From Stenotrophomonas sp. UBA2302 (GTDB lineage Bacteria > Pseudomonadota > Gammaproteobacteria > Xanthomonadales > Xanthomonadaceae), in NCBI GenBank assembly GCA_002345545.1, contig DDVW01000043.1, positions 1-26,043 on the forward strand: DNA of 26,043 nt, in the 5' to 3' direction. A model generated the notes under the pieces. It made no database searches and had not been told where the DNA came from. It saw only the letters and a program-made list of their open reading frames with translations. The position numbers and the translations under genes were made by a program. Below, piece by piece: positions 13,856 through 21,771 of this stretch; the first letter of the stretch is position 1; every line of letters begins with the position of its first letter.

Positions 13856-15955
13856 CTACCCTGCATCGACAAGCCTGACCGGCAGCTCACGGCCTTCGAT
13901 GGCGGCATTGCCGCTGTAGTCCTGCGCGGTGATGCGGATGATGTAGTCGCCCTCGGGCAGCTCGGCCGGTTGCCACAGGCCGGTGGCCAGTTCGCCGTCG
14001 CGCACGGTGTTGGTCAGCACATAACGGAAGCGGGTGCGGTGGCTGCCGTGCACGGTGATGCCGCTGTCGGCAGCGTAGGCCGCTTTCACCGCGGCACGCT
14101 GCGGCGGCATGCGGTTGAACACCAGATTGGCCCGCGGCTGTTCGTAGCCGGGCAGCGGCAGGCCACCCGCATCGAGGATCTGGTAGCCGAGGCTGTACAG
14201 GCCCAGCCGGCGCCGTGGCAGGTTGTGGTCCACCTGGTCCCAGGCTTCCACCACCAGTTGCAGACCGCCGCCGTCGCGGGGCACACGCAGTCGTCCGTCC
14301 ACTTTTTCCGTCAGGCGCTGATCGCTGCGATCGAGCAGGGCGATATCGTCGATGGTCGGCGCGACGCTGTCGGCGTAATTGGCAAAGCCCAGCCGTACCG
14401 CGTTGCGCTCATAGCCCGATGGCCCTACCGCCAGGTGCACGTGCGCCTGGTTGTTGATGCTGCCCAGCACGTCACCGGGCTGGAAGCGGGTGCCGCGACG
14501 CACCCGCACGCGCTCCAGCTTGCCCGTATCGGCATACACCAACTGCATGCGCGCCGGGTCCAGCGCGCGGTTGCCGGCGTCGCGCCCCACTTTCATGTGG
14601 ATGTAGTCGAGTTTGTCCAGTGACAGCCCCTCGGCCTGACCGCCCAGGCTCCATGTCGCCGCCGGACTGCTGACCTTGCCGGCGGCGATCGCCAGCACCG
14701 GCTGGCCGACATCGCCACGCACATCGAAGCCGCTGTGCAGGTGGTGACGGCTTTCGCCGCTGAAGTTGCCGCGAACCTCGCCCAGCGTACCGGTCACCTC
14801 GTGCCAGCCCAGCTGCGGCGCCAGCGGCCAGCGTCCCTGGTTGTGCGGCAGCGGGTTGTCCGGGGACGGGCCCAGTTGCACCGGGACCTGCGCATCGCCA
14901 GCGATGCGGGGGGCCAGGTGATGCACCCGGTAGCCATCGGCATCGGCCAGCAGCAGGCTGCCATCGGCTGCCAACGCCAGTCCCGCCGGGCGCGCGAAGC
15001 GCCGGCTTTCATCCCCCGCCACCGCCACCACATGCCCATGCGGCGACACCTGCACCACGCGCCCGCTGAGCCGCTCGCCGACATAGGCCACGCCGTCGTG
15101 GGTGACCGCCAGTGTCATCGGCCCCCACAGCACACGCCCGCCATCAGGCGAACCGGTACGGGTGCTCACTTCACCGTCGACGCTGATGTTGCGCAGGGCG
15201 TTGTTGTGCAGATCGGCCACCCACAGCACACCGCCGGCATCCAGTTGCACATCGGTAGGCGTATCGAAACGCGCCTGCGCACCCGGTCCATCCACCCAGC
15301 CGGGGCCTTCACCGCCGGCGAGGGTACTGACGCGGCCATCGGGCGCGATCACGCGGATACGGTCATTCCAGGTGTCGGCGACATAGATGCGGCCATCGCC
15401 GGCGACCGCCACCCCCATCGGCCCGTTGAAGCGCGCCTGCGCACCGGCCCCGTCGCGGTAACCGGGCGTGCCATCACCGGCCACGGTGCTGACCTCGCCC
15501 TGCGGCGTGACCTTCCGGATGGCGTGGTTGCCGGTATCGGCCACATACAGGTTGCCGTGCCGGTCCAGTGCGATGCCCGAAGGCGTGTTGAACCGCGCCC
15601 CCGCACCACGGCCATCGGCGAAACCCTCGATGCCCCCGGCCAGCACATGGAAGCGTCCATCCAGCCAGCGGTAGAGCAGCCGGTTGTTGTCGCCGGCATC
15701 GGCCACATAGAGGGTTCCGGCCGCATCCACGGCGATACCCCACGGATCACTGAAGCGGCTCTGCGCCGCGCCACCGGTGCGGTTGCCGGCCACGCCGTCA
15801 CCGCCCAGCAGGTCGATCCGCGCCTGCCAGCCCAGCGGTGTCGGCGGCGGCGGTGCAGGCGCCGGCGCGCGCGGCGTCCACAGCAAAGTGGCCGCCAGCG
15901 CGACACCGGTGAGGACGACAACGGCAATTACCTGGTACTTGCGATCCATGAACAT
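13856..15955 (-). CDS. Membrane-anchored NHL beta-propeller fused to an M23 peptidase domain
   Basis: A 699-residue protein. An N-terminal membrane segment (about 8-26) and a Pro/Ala linker (28-40) place the rest in the periplasm. Residues 45-345 contain NHL repeats, for example PWGIAVDAAGTLYVADAGDN, PSGIALDRHGNLYVADTGNH and PMGVAVAGDGRIYVADTWND, forming a six-bladed-type propeller. An M23/LytM domain follows with an intact zinc site: His407 and Asp411 in HSGFDVRGDVGQPVLAIAAG, and His505-Val-His507 in NNQAHVHLAVG. These match the HxxxD and HxH ligands of active LytM peptidases. A beta-rich C-terminal region (about 530-699) resembles Ig-like domains. It probably cleaves or binds peptidoglycan peptides, the propeller acting as partner- or glycan-binding module. 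The start is ATG at 15953-15955, or 15947-15949 just inside; no strong ribosome-binding site is seen. Confidence 0.88.
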   Translation of the reverse strand: MFMDRKYQVIAVVVLTGVALAATLLWTPRAPAPAPPPPTPLGWQARIDLLGGDGVAGNRTGGAAQSRFSDPWGIAVDAAGTLYVADAGDNNRLLYRWLDGRFHVLAGGIEGFADGRGAGARFNTPSGIALDRHGNLYVADTGNHAIRKVTPQGEVSTVAGDGTPGYRDGAGAQARFNGPMGVAVAGDGRIYVADTWNDRIRVIAPDGRVSTLAGGEGPGWVDGPGAQARFDTPTDVQLDAGGVLWVADLHNNALRNISVDGEVSTRTGSPDGGRVLWGPMTLAVTHDGVAYVGERLSGRVVQVSPHGHVVAVAGDESRRFARPAGLALAADGSLLLADADGYRVHHLAPRIAGDAQVPVQLGPSPDNPLPHNQGRWPLAPQLGWHEVTGTLGEVRGNFSGESRHHLHSGFDVRGDVGQPVLAIAAGKVSSPAATWSLGGQAEGLSLDKLDYIHMKVGRDAGNRALDPARMQLVYADTGKLERVRVRRGTRFQPGDVLGSINNQAHVHLAVGPSGYERNAVRLGFANYADSVAPTIDDIALLDRSDQRLTEKVDGRLRVPRDGGGLQLVVEAWDQVDHNLPRRRLGLYSLGYQILDAGGLPLPGYEQPRANLVFNRMPPQRAAVKAAYAADSGITVHGSHRTRFRYVLTNTVRDGELATGLWQPAELPEGDYIIRITAQDYSGNAAIEGRELPVRLVDAG

Positions 15956-16199
15956 TCAAACCACTGCGGACCGGGCACGATAGACGCCCGCGGCCGACAG
16001 CGGAACCTGTGCGCCGATGCCAGCCCGCGATGCTGGCGGAAAAGCCGCCGTCGGGACGGTCCGCAGGCAGCCGTCAGCGCTCTGCGCCGTGGCGACCCCA
16101 CGCCTGTCTCCGGCATACCCCCGGCGGGCCAGCCACCGTGCACTGCCACCGTCAGCCACAACGCCGGACAATGCAGCCTCCATCCTTCCGGAGCCGCCC

Positions 16200-16517
16200 A
16201 TGTCCGCCTGTGAGTTGCCGCTGCTGGACTTCGTCAATCTGCAGTTCCATCCCGGCCGCAATACAAGCGTGCGGCGTGGCGAGCGCTGGCACGGCGTGTC
16301 ACGGGCACAGCTGCGACGGCACCCGGACGAACCGGCCATCACCGTCGCGCTGAGCACGCGGCTGCTGCGCTTCGACACCCTGACCTGCACCGATCTCCGC
16401 GACGAGCATGATCCGCGCTGCCGTACACCGGACGGGCTGCTGCAGGTACTGCGGCAGTTCTATCCGGGCTTTGATGCCGGCGAAATGGTGACGCTGGTGC
16501 ACTTCGTGCTGGACTGA
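16200..16517 (+). CDS. ASCH-domain protein with substituted catalytic positions
   Basis: A 105-residue protein with an ASCH/PUA-like fold. LLDFVNLQFHPGRNTSVRRG opens the domain, and LLQVLRQFYPGFDAGEM with VTLVHFVLD close it, as in the YqfB family. E. coli YqfB hydrolyses N4-acetylcytidine using Lys21, Thr24 and Glu74. Aligning by eye, the equivalent positions here are Asn, Val and Gly, while the Arg26 equivalent is kept. The protein is therefore more likely a nucleic-acid- or nucleotide-binding ASCH protein than an active amidohydrolase. The start ATG at 16200 has CGGAG about 7 bases upstream. A longer open frame to 16017 has no family support. The 244-base gap upstream, divergent from the NHL-M23 gene, shows no clear promoter. 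Confidence 0.75.
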   Translation: MSACELPLLDFVNLQFHPGRNTSVRRGERWHGVSRAQLRRHPDEPAITVALSTRLLRFDTLTCTDLRDEHDPRCRTPDGLLQVLRQFYPGFDAGEMVTLVHFVLD

Positions 16518-16531
16518 CACAGCGCTCTTCC

Positions 16532-16569
16532 AAAAAAGGTGGCACCGCGACTCCCCTCGCGGCGCCACC
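16532..16569 (-). terminator. Rho-independent terminator of the GH18 gene
   Basis: On the minus strand a 13-bp stem with one G-U pair (16569-16557 with 16550-16538) around GGGGAG is followed by TTTTTT (16537-16532). It starts 11 bases past the GH18 stop codon. On the plus strand there is no T run, so it is mainly for the minus strand. Confidence 0.9.
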
Positions 16570-16579
16570 ACCCCCTGGA

Positions 16580-17680
16580 TCAGCGCGCCGCGTTGACCGC
16601 CCGCAGGTGCGTCCCCACCGGCCCAGAGAAAGCACGGCCATCGGTCACGTCCCAGTTGATCGACCAGGTCATCACCCCGCGGAAATCCGGGTACGCCTGG
16701 GCCGGCTGCACCTCGTCGCATTGCGTGGCAGTGGTCAAGCAGTCGAAGGCGCGGTTGATGTCGGCCGGCGCGGCGTAACCGTTGCCGGCCGCGCGCAGGC
16801 CCGACGGCAGGCCCAGCGCCACCTGGTCGGCACGCAGGCCCTCGAAGCGACCCTTGCCGGCGGCCAGCTCGAAGCCTTCGACCAGCATCATCACCGAGCC
16901 CACCATCATGTCCACGCTGCCGGCCGGATACTTCTCGGCACGATACGGCGTCGGCAGGCCGCCGTTGTTGTAGAGCTGCACGTGCAGCAGGTCCAGCTCC
17001 TCGCGCACGCCATCGATCAGCGGCAGGTAGGCACCCCAGATGCCTTCCATCGATACGGAGCCGCCCTGCACGTACGGATGCTCCGGCGCCATCGACACGT
17101 ACAGGTTCGGGTACATCGCATGCAGGCGCTTGACCGCCGAGATCAGGTGCGGCGTCACCGGCGCGTCATGCACCACGCCGGCCACCTTTTCCAGGTCGAT
17201 GTCGATGCCGTCAAAGCCGAAGGTGTTGATCGCCTCGGCGGTGGTGGCGACGAAGTTGTCTTCATCGTGCTGGGTGTTCAGGGTCACCTTGCCCAGCTCG
17301 CCACCGAACGACAGCGCCACGATCTTGCCCTGCGCGCGCTTGGCGGCGATATCGGCGATCAGGCGCCCACGGTCCAGTGCCGGGTCCGGATTGAAGGCGA
17401 TCCGGCCTTCGCCCATGTCATCGGCGAACGCCAGCACGATCACGTCCCAGCTGTCGTCGACTTCGCCCAGCGGCAGCACGCCGATGCCGTTGTCGAAATT
17501 GTGCAGATAGCCGATCAGCGCATGCTTGGGCAGTGCATGGCTGTGGCCGGGTGCGACCCCTGCGCCAGTCGCGGTTGCAGCGGCAGGGGCGGTCGCGGCG
17601 GGAGCCGACTCGGGCGCCGCCTGACAGCCCAGCGTGGTAGCCAATGCCAGGGCGCAGGCGAGGGGGGTGATCGACTTCAT
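16580..17680 (-). CDS. GH18 chitinase-type glycoside hydrolase, probable lipoprotein
   Basis: A 366-residue exported protein. The N-terminus MKSITPLACALALATTLGC ends in a lipobox-like TTLGC with Cys19, followed by an Ala/Pro-rich linker (20-45), so it may be lipid-anchored. The GH18 domain begins at LIGYLHNFDNGIG (55-67), with SFGG (124-127) as the conserved beta3 motif. The catalytic motif FDGIDIDLE (156-164) carries Glu164 as proton donor and Asp162 and Asp160 assisting. Later signatures are VSMAPEHPY, LLHVQLYNN and a C-terminal GVMTWSINWD with the conserved Trp. It hydrolyses chitin or related N-acetylglucosamine polymers. The start ATG at 17678-17680 has GGAG 6 bases upstream. A TAGAAT box 35 bases before the start could be a -10. 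Flanked by a strong terminator; single-gene unit. Confidence 0.92.
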   Translation of the reverse strand: MKSITPLACALALATTLGCQAAPESAPAATAPAAATATGAGVAPGHSHALPKHALIGYLHNFDNGIGVLPLGEVDDSWDVIVLAFADDMGEGRIAFNPDPALDRGRLIADIAAKRAQGKIVALSFGGELGKVTLNTQHDEDNFVATTAEAINTFGFDGIDIDLEKVAGVVHDAPVTPHLISAVKRLHAMYPNLYVSMAPEHPYVQGGSVSMEGIWGAYLPLIDGVREELDLLHVQLYNNGGLPTPYRAEKYPAGSVDMMVGSVMMLVEGFELAAGKGRFEGLRADQVALGLPSGLRAAGNGYAAPADINRAFDCLTTATQCDEVQPAQAYPDFRGVMTWSINWDVTDGRAFSGPVGTHLRAVNAAR

Positions 17681-17903
17681 CGGGGCTCCAAAGTTCGGCG
17701 AATCCCGATTCTAGGCATGAAACGCACGGGAAAATCGCTGAAAAGTTCTTGGCGCTTAAACCTGTCCTCATTTGACGGATGGATGTCCACATCGTGTCGG
17801 CAGAACCGTTCCTGCCAGCCTGGCAATGGCGTAAACGGGCCCTTGAAAGTCACCCCGGAGTCCCCGCCAACACGCCTGCGGGCCCAGCCGGGACAGTCCC
17901 GTT

Positions 17904-18845
17904 TCAGCTACAGGTCTTCATCCGCCGCTCCGCATCCCACAACGCACGCCGTGCCATGTCATAGGCGTTGTCGGCGGCACTGGGCAGGCTGTGCTCGGCC
18001 TCCACCGGATCGGCGCCGTGGTTGAATCGGTACTCCACGCGCTGCAGCGCCTCCAACTGTGCGAGCGCCGGGGCCAGCCATTGGCTGCGCTGGGCCGGGC
18101 TGCAACGCCGATAGCGCTGCTCCAGATCACCCAGCGCCGCACGGATCCGGCGGCTGGCCTCGCCGTCCAGGCCGGGCGCTTTTTCGTAGCGGATCGGTGC
18201 GGCCTTGTAGGCATCGCCGCTGGCCTCGCTGCCCAGATCCGACGGACGTTCGTGCAACGACGGGTTGAAGGCGATATCCGGAGGACGGCGCGCTTCAGCC
18301 GCCTGGATGTCTTCGCCATAGATGAGGCTCTCCGAGCGCTTCTGCCGTGTTCCGGCACGCCTGCCCGAAAACAGGTTGGCCGTCGCGCGCTCGCCCACGC
18401 CCGTGGCCAGTTCATCGCGGTGTTCGAACACGCGCTCGGCATTGCTCTGTTGCCTGTCCTGGCGCACGGTCTGCGGTGCCAGCACGATCTGGCCGTCGCT
18501 GCCATACAGCGACCGCGACGACCTGGCGGGTGCCGTATCCGTTGCTGGCGGCAATGCCGGGATAGCACGCGGGAAGAGATCATCGCCCTGCGTGTCCGCG
18601 GTCATCGGCGGGGGGCGCGGCGCTGTCGCCGATGGCAGCGACTGGCTGACCGATGGCACCGCACCTGCCAGTAACAGCGACGCCGCCGGCAACCGCCAGC
18701 GCAGCTGCAGGCGCGACTCCGGCGACGGATCGCGCGACTGCGGCAGCTGCCACAACAGCCACAGCCCGATCGACAGCACCGCCAGTGTTGCCAGCAGTGC
18801 AACGACACGGGTCCACAACGGATCTGGCGAACGGGCTGGGCGCAT
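17904..18845 (-). CDS. Unrecognised membrane-anchored protein
   Basis: I do not recognise this 313-residue protein. Residues 10-32 form one strong membrane segment (TRVVALLATLAVLSIGLWLL) after a short positive N-terminus, so the rest probably lies in the periplasm. Residues 50-66 are a weaker hydrophobic stretch. The middle (70-240) is rich in Pro, Ala, Arg and Ser and probably disordered. The C-terminal 75 residues look helical and globular (RRIRAALGDLEQRYRRCSPA, then AEHSLPSAADNAYDMARRAL), with cysteines in RRCSPA and at the end, KTCS, that may pair. The start ATG at 18843-18845 has TGGAG 4 bases upstream; the ORF extends 16 codons further without a ribosome-binding site. It is divergent from the acyl-CoA dehydrogenase gene. 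The layout is faintly TonB-like, but no TonB C-terminal domain is visible. Confidence 0.7.
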   Translation of the reverse strand: MRPARSPDPLWTRVVALLATLAVLSIGLWLLWQLPQSRDPSPESRLQLRWRLPAASLLLAGAVPSVSQSLPSATAPRPPPMTADTQGDDLFPRAIPALPPATDTAPARSSRSLYGSDGQIVLAPQTVRQDRQQSNAERVFEHRDELATGVGERATANLFSGRRAGTRQKRSESLIYGEDIQAAEARRPPDIAFNPSLHERPSDLGSEASGDAYKAAPIRYEKAPGLDGEASRRIRAALGDLEQRYRRCSPAQRSQWLAPALAQLEALQRVEYRFNHGADPVEAEHSLPSAADNAYDMARRALWDAERRMKTCS

Positions 18846-19027
18846 GCGACTCCATCGGGCAACGGTCCACAAGGCATTTTCCGGCCCTGTCACGGCACAT
18901 CTGCAGCCGGCAACAGACCGGCAAAACGACGGCGAGTTCCACTATCGGCGCCGGCATGGGCATGATCGGGGTATCGCGCCGGAAGACCGGCCCCGTTTCC
19001 GCCATCACCGCACAAAGGAGTGGTTCC

Positions 19028-20776
19028 GTGAATACCGTTGCACCGCAGCACCTGGACGAGAGCATCGCCAAGCAGTTGTTCTTCGGGCAGATCAGCGAAG
19101 AGGCGCTGTTCCCCTATCCACAGATCCGCGAACGCGACCGCGAGATGCTCGGCGCGATGACCGACGCCATCGACCAGTTCCTGGCCGACAAGGGCGCCGA
19201 GCTGCGCCAGTACGACCGCGATGCCGAACAGCCAGCCGGGTTCATCCAGGCACTGCGCGACATGGGCCTGTTCGGGCTGATCATTCCCGAGGAATACGGT
19301 GGTCTTGAACTGTCCAACGGCGCCTATGCGCGCGTGCTCGGCCAGACCAGCAGCCACGACAGTTCGGTGTCGCTGACCATCGGCGCACACAGCTCGATCG
19401 GCATGAAGGGCCTGCTGCTGTTCGGCAATGACGAGCAGAAGCAGCGCTACCTGCCGCAGCTGGCCAGTGGCGAGATGATCGCCGCGTTCTGCCTGACCGA
19501 ATCCGGCGCCGGCTCCGACGCGGCCGCGATCCGCACCAAAGCCACGCGCAACGATGACGGCAGCTGGACCCTGAGCGGCGAGAAGATCTGGATCACCAAC
19601 GGCGGCATCGCCGACTTCTACACGGTGTTCGCGCGCACCGACACGCCGGAGGGCAAGGTCACCGCCTTCATCGTCGAGGCCGGCTGGGACGGCGTCAGCC
19701 ATGGCCCGCACGAGGACAAGATGGGCATTCGCGCCTCGTCCACCACCACCGTCGCCTTCAACGAGGTCCGCGTGCCGGCCGCCAACGTGCTGGGCCCGGT
19801 CGGCAAGGGCTTCAAGGTGGCGATGAACATCCTTAACAGCGGCCGCACCGGGCTGGGCGGCGGCGCGGTCGGCGGCATGCGCGCGCTGATCCGCATGGCC
19901 TGCGCGCAGGCCAACGAGCGCAAGCAGTTCGGCCAGGCCATCGGCGAGTTCGGGCTGGTGCGCGAGAAGATCGCGCAGATGACCGCCGACTGTTTCGCCG
20001 CCGAGAGCACGGTGTGGATGGTGGCGCACCTGATCGACAGCGGCCGCAGCGACTATTCGGTGGAAGCGGCGATGAGCAAGGTGTTCGCCAGCGAGGCGGT
20101 GCAGCGCTGCTGCTACGAGGCGCTGCAGATCGCCGCCGGCAACGGCTTCATGCGCGAGCTGCCGTACGAGCAGATGACCCGCGACACCCGCATCCTGTCG
20201 ATCTTCGAGGGCACCAACGAGATCCTGCGGCTGTATGTGGCGCTGAACGGCCTCAAGGGCGTGGGCGCGACCTTGAGCGAGCTGCAGAGCGCGGTGGGCG
20301 GCATCTTCAACGATCCGATCAAGGGCTTCGGCGTGCTCGGCGACTATGCCGGGCGGCGCGTGCGCGAGGCCACCGGCTACGGCACCGACCGCATCCATCA
20401 TCCGGTCGCCGAGCCGCTGCGCCCGCTGGCCCGGCTGTGTGAGAAGTATGTGGTCGAACTGTCCAAGGCTTCCGACCGCCTGCTGCGCAAGCATGGCAAG
20501 AAAATCGCCGACGAGCAGCATGCGCAGAAGCGTGTGGCCGACATCGCCATCGACCTGTTCGTCGGCCTGTGCGTGCTCTCGCGCGCCGACAGTCTGGTGC
20601 AGTCCGGGCACCCGGCGGCCGATGATGCGGTGAAGATCGCACGCCTGTTCGCTCGCCAGGCACGCCGGCGCATGGCTCGCAACATCCGCGGACTGGAGCG
20701 CAACGAGGACGGGATCATCGAATCGTTGGCCGCTTCAACGCTGGAACGTGGGGGTTACGCCTTCGACGTGTACTGA
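19028..20776 (+). CDS. Acyl-CoA dehydrogenase, VLCAD-like with C-terminal extension
   Basis: This 582-residue flavoenzyme oxidises acyl-CoA to trans-2-enoyl-CoA in beta-oxidation and passes electrons to ETF. FCLTESGAGSDAAAIRT (from about 154) and WITNGG (188 on) line the FAD and substrate pocket, and ERKQFGQAIGEF (about 298) is the second family signature. Glu394 in SIFEGTNEILRLYVAL is the position of the catalytic base in VLCAD-type enzymes. The extra 150-residue C-terminal helical domain matches the VLCAD/ACAD9 group and not E. coli FadE, which is much longer. The start is GTG at 19028: AAAGGAG ends exactly 7 bases upstream, while the upstream open frame has none. No thiolase or hydratase gene lies nearby. 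The 182-base gap to the divergent gene shows no obvious promoter. Confidence 0.93.
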   Translation: MNTVAPQHLDESIAKQLFFGQISEEALFPYPQIRERDREMLGAMTDAIDQFLADKGAELRQYDRDAEQPAGFIQALRDMGLFGLIIPEEYGGLELSNGAYARVLGQTSSHDSSVSLTIGAHSSIGMKGLLLFGNDEQKQRYLPQLASGEMIAAFCLTESGAGSDAAAIRTKATRNDDGSWTLSGEKIWITNGGIADFYTVFARTDTPEGKVTAFIVEAGWDGVSHGPHEDKMGIRASSTTTVAFNEVRVPAANVLGPVGKGFKVAMNILNSGRTGLGGGAVGGMRALIRMACAQANERKQFGQAIGEFGLVREKIAQMTADCFAAESTVWMVAHLIDSGRSDYSVEAAMSKVFASEAVQRCCYEALQIAAGNGFMRELPYEQMTRDTRILSIFEGTNEILRLYVALNGLKGVGATLSELQSAVGGIFNDPIKGFGVLGDYAGRRVREATGYGTDRIHHPVAEPLRPLARLCEKYVVELSKASDRLLRKHGKKIADEQHAQKRVADIAIDLFVGLCVLSRADSLVQSGHPAADDAVKIARLFARQARRRMARNIRGLERNEDGIIESLAASTLERGGYAFDVY

Positions 20777-20782
20777 CAGCCA

Positions 20783-20811
20783 GGCCGGGGCGTCCCACCT
20801 TCAGCCCGGCC
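20783..20811 (+). terminator. Weak hairpin after the acyl-CoA dehydrogenase gene
   Basis: GGCCGGG (20783-20789) pairs with CCCGGCC (20805-20811) around 15 bases, 6 bases past the stop. No T tract follows, so termination is uncertain. Confidence 0.35.
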
Positions 20812-20873
20812 ACGGCCGCGCTGGAGGTCCGCGCCTTGCGCATCCATCCAGCTCCCGGCTGGCCCAGCACCGG

Positions 20874-20921
20874 ATCGACTGTGACGGTCGATTCGGCAGC
20901 CCCGGCCGCTTCCCTTACACT
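20874..20921 (+). promoter_or_regulatory. Candidate promoter and dyad upstream of the HEPN gene
   Basis: ATCGAC (20874-20879) and GTCGAT (20887-20892) form a 6-bp inverted repeat around TGTGACG. TCGGCA (20893-20898) and TACACT (20916-20921) with a 17-base spacer each match 4 of 6 consensus bases. The dyad abuts the -35, as an operator might. The predicted leader is about 105 bases. Confidence 0.35.
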
Positions 20922-21033
20922 GGCGCCCCACGCCGCCGTCCTTCGACCGCCCGACGGGTAGGGCGCGAGCCTTCCCGTTTCCGCCGCCTTTGCACGCAAC
21001 GGCCACCCTCCCGTCTCGGCAATGGACCGGCAC

Positions 21034-21498
21034 ATGATCAAGACCGATATCACCCCCGCGCTCGAACACACCGCATTCGAGTTCCTCTACGCCTTCGCCC
21101 GCTTCGAGTTCTGCATGAAGGAAGCCGGCTATCTGAAGTCGGACAAGCCCGGCAAGAAGGCCGAGCCGAACTGGGACAAGTTCGTGCGCAGCAACCGCAC
21201 CCGCTACAGCCTGTCCGCCGATGCACTGGCCCTGCTCAACGCCGCGCCCCAGCAGCAGATCAGCACCGGGCACGGCAAGCTGGCCTGGCGCGAAATCGAG
21301 TTCGACGAGAACGAATACGAGCTGCAGGCGGTGGCGATCCTGCTGCGCGTGGCCCGCAACAATGTTTTCCACGGCGGCAAGCACGGCGCCACTGGCTGGG
21401 ATGACGTCAACCGCACCCTGCAGATCCTCACCCACGGCAAGAACGTGCTGGATGAACTGGCCGAATTCGGCCGCTTCAACGAGTACATCCGGCGCTGA
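21034..21498 (+). CDS. HEPN-domain protein, putative RNase
   Basis: A 154-residue helical protein. The pattern RVARNNVFHGGKHG contains the HEPN signature R-N-x3-H, with Arg108 and His113 counted from this start. In HEPN RNases the Arg and His form the metal-independent active site, and a polar residue after the Arg, here Asn, is typical. The N-terminal FEFLYAFARFEFCMKEAGYL resembles the first helix of this group. HEPN proteins act in toxin-antitoxin pairs, phage defence and RNA processing. No nucleotidyltransferase antitoxin (MNT) or other usual partner is adjacent, so it is solitary. The ATG at 21034 is preferred because GGA lies about 7 bases upstream; ATG 21022 adds four residues and is the alternative. 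Function as a nuclease is inferred from the motif only. Confidence 0.75.
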   Translation: MIKTDITPALEHTAFEFLYAFARFEFCMKEAGYLKSDKPGKKAEPNWDKFVRSNRTRYSLSADALALLNAAPQQQISTGHGKLAWREIEFDENEYELQAVAILLRVARNNVFHGGKHGATGWDDVNRTLQILTHGKNVLDELAEFGRFNEYIRR

Positions 21499-21771
21499 TC
21501 TGATCATCGACGGGAAGTTGTGTTCACACCGGCATGCCCGCCGTGCCGCACAGCTGCAACAATCCCACGACGCGCGGCGATGTCCATGCCGGGTGTGGCG
21601 ACACCCGACACGCCCGCAACGCTGGCAGGCGGCGCACCGCGCCGATGGCCGATCACGCGATCGATACGCGCCCTGACCCACAACCGCCGTTCGGCCCATG
21701 TCGGTTACGATGCCCGACCTTCCTGCTTCCGGCTGGGCCCTCATGGTCCTGAGCCGGACTGTGACCTCGAC

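Noticed and set aside
16017..16199. N-terminal extension of the ASCH protein from 16017
   Set aside because: It reads as an Arg/Pro/Ala-rich high-GC open frame with no domain and no ribosome-binding site. The ATG at 16200 has GGAG at the right distance.
17889..17901. Palindrome CGGGACAGTCCCG just past the stop of the unrecognised gene
   Set aside because: The loop would be only one base, or the stem only 4 bp with a 5-base loop, and no T run follows, so I do not call it a terminator.
18653..19027. N-terminal extension of the acyl-CoA dehydrogenase
   Set aside because: It is open only because stop codons are rare at this GC. AAAGGAG lies 7 bases before the GTG at 19028 and the family starts there.
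18890..20611. Long minus-strand open frame opposite the acyl-CoA dehydrogenase gene
   Set aside because: Mirror frame rich in Ala, His and Gln, no recognisable fold; the plus-strand gene is certain.
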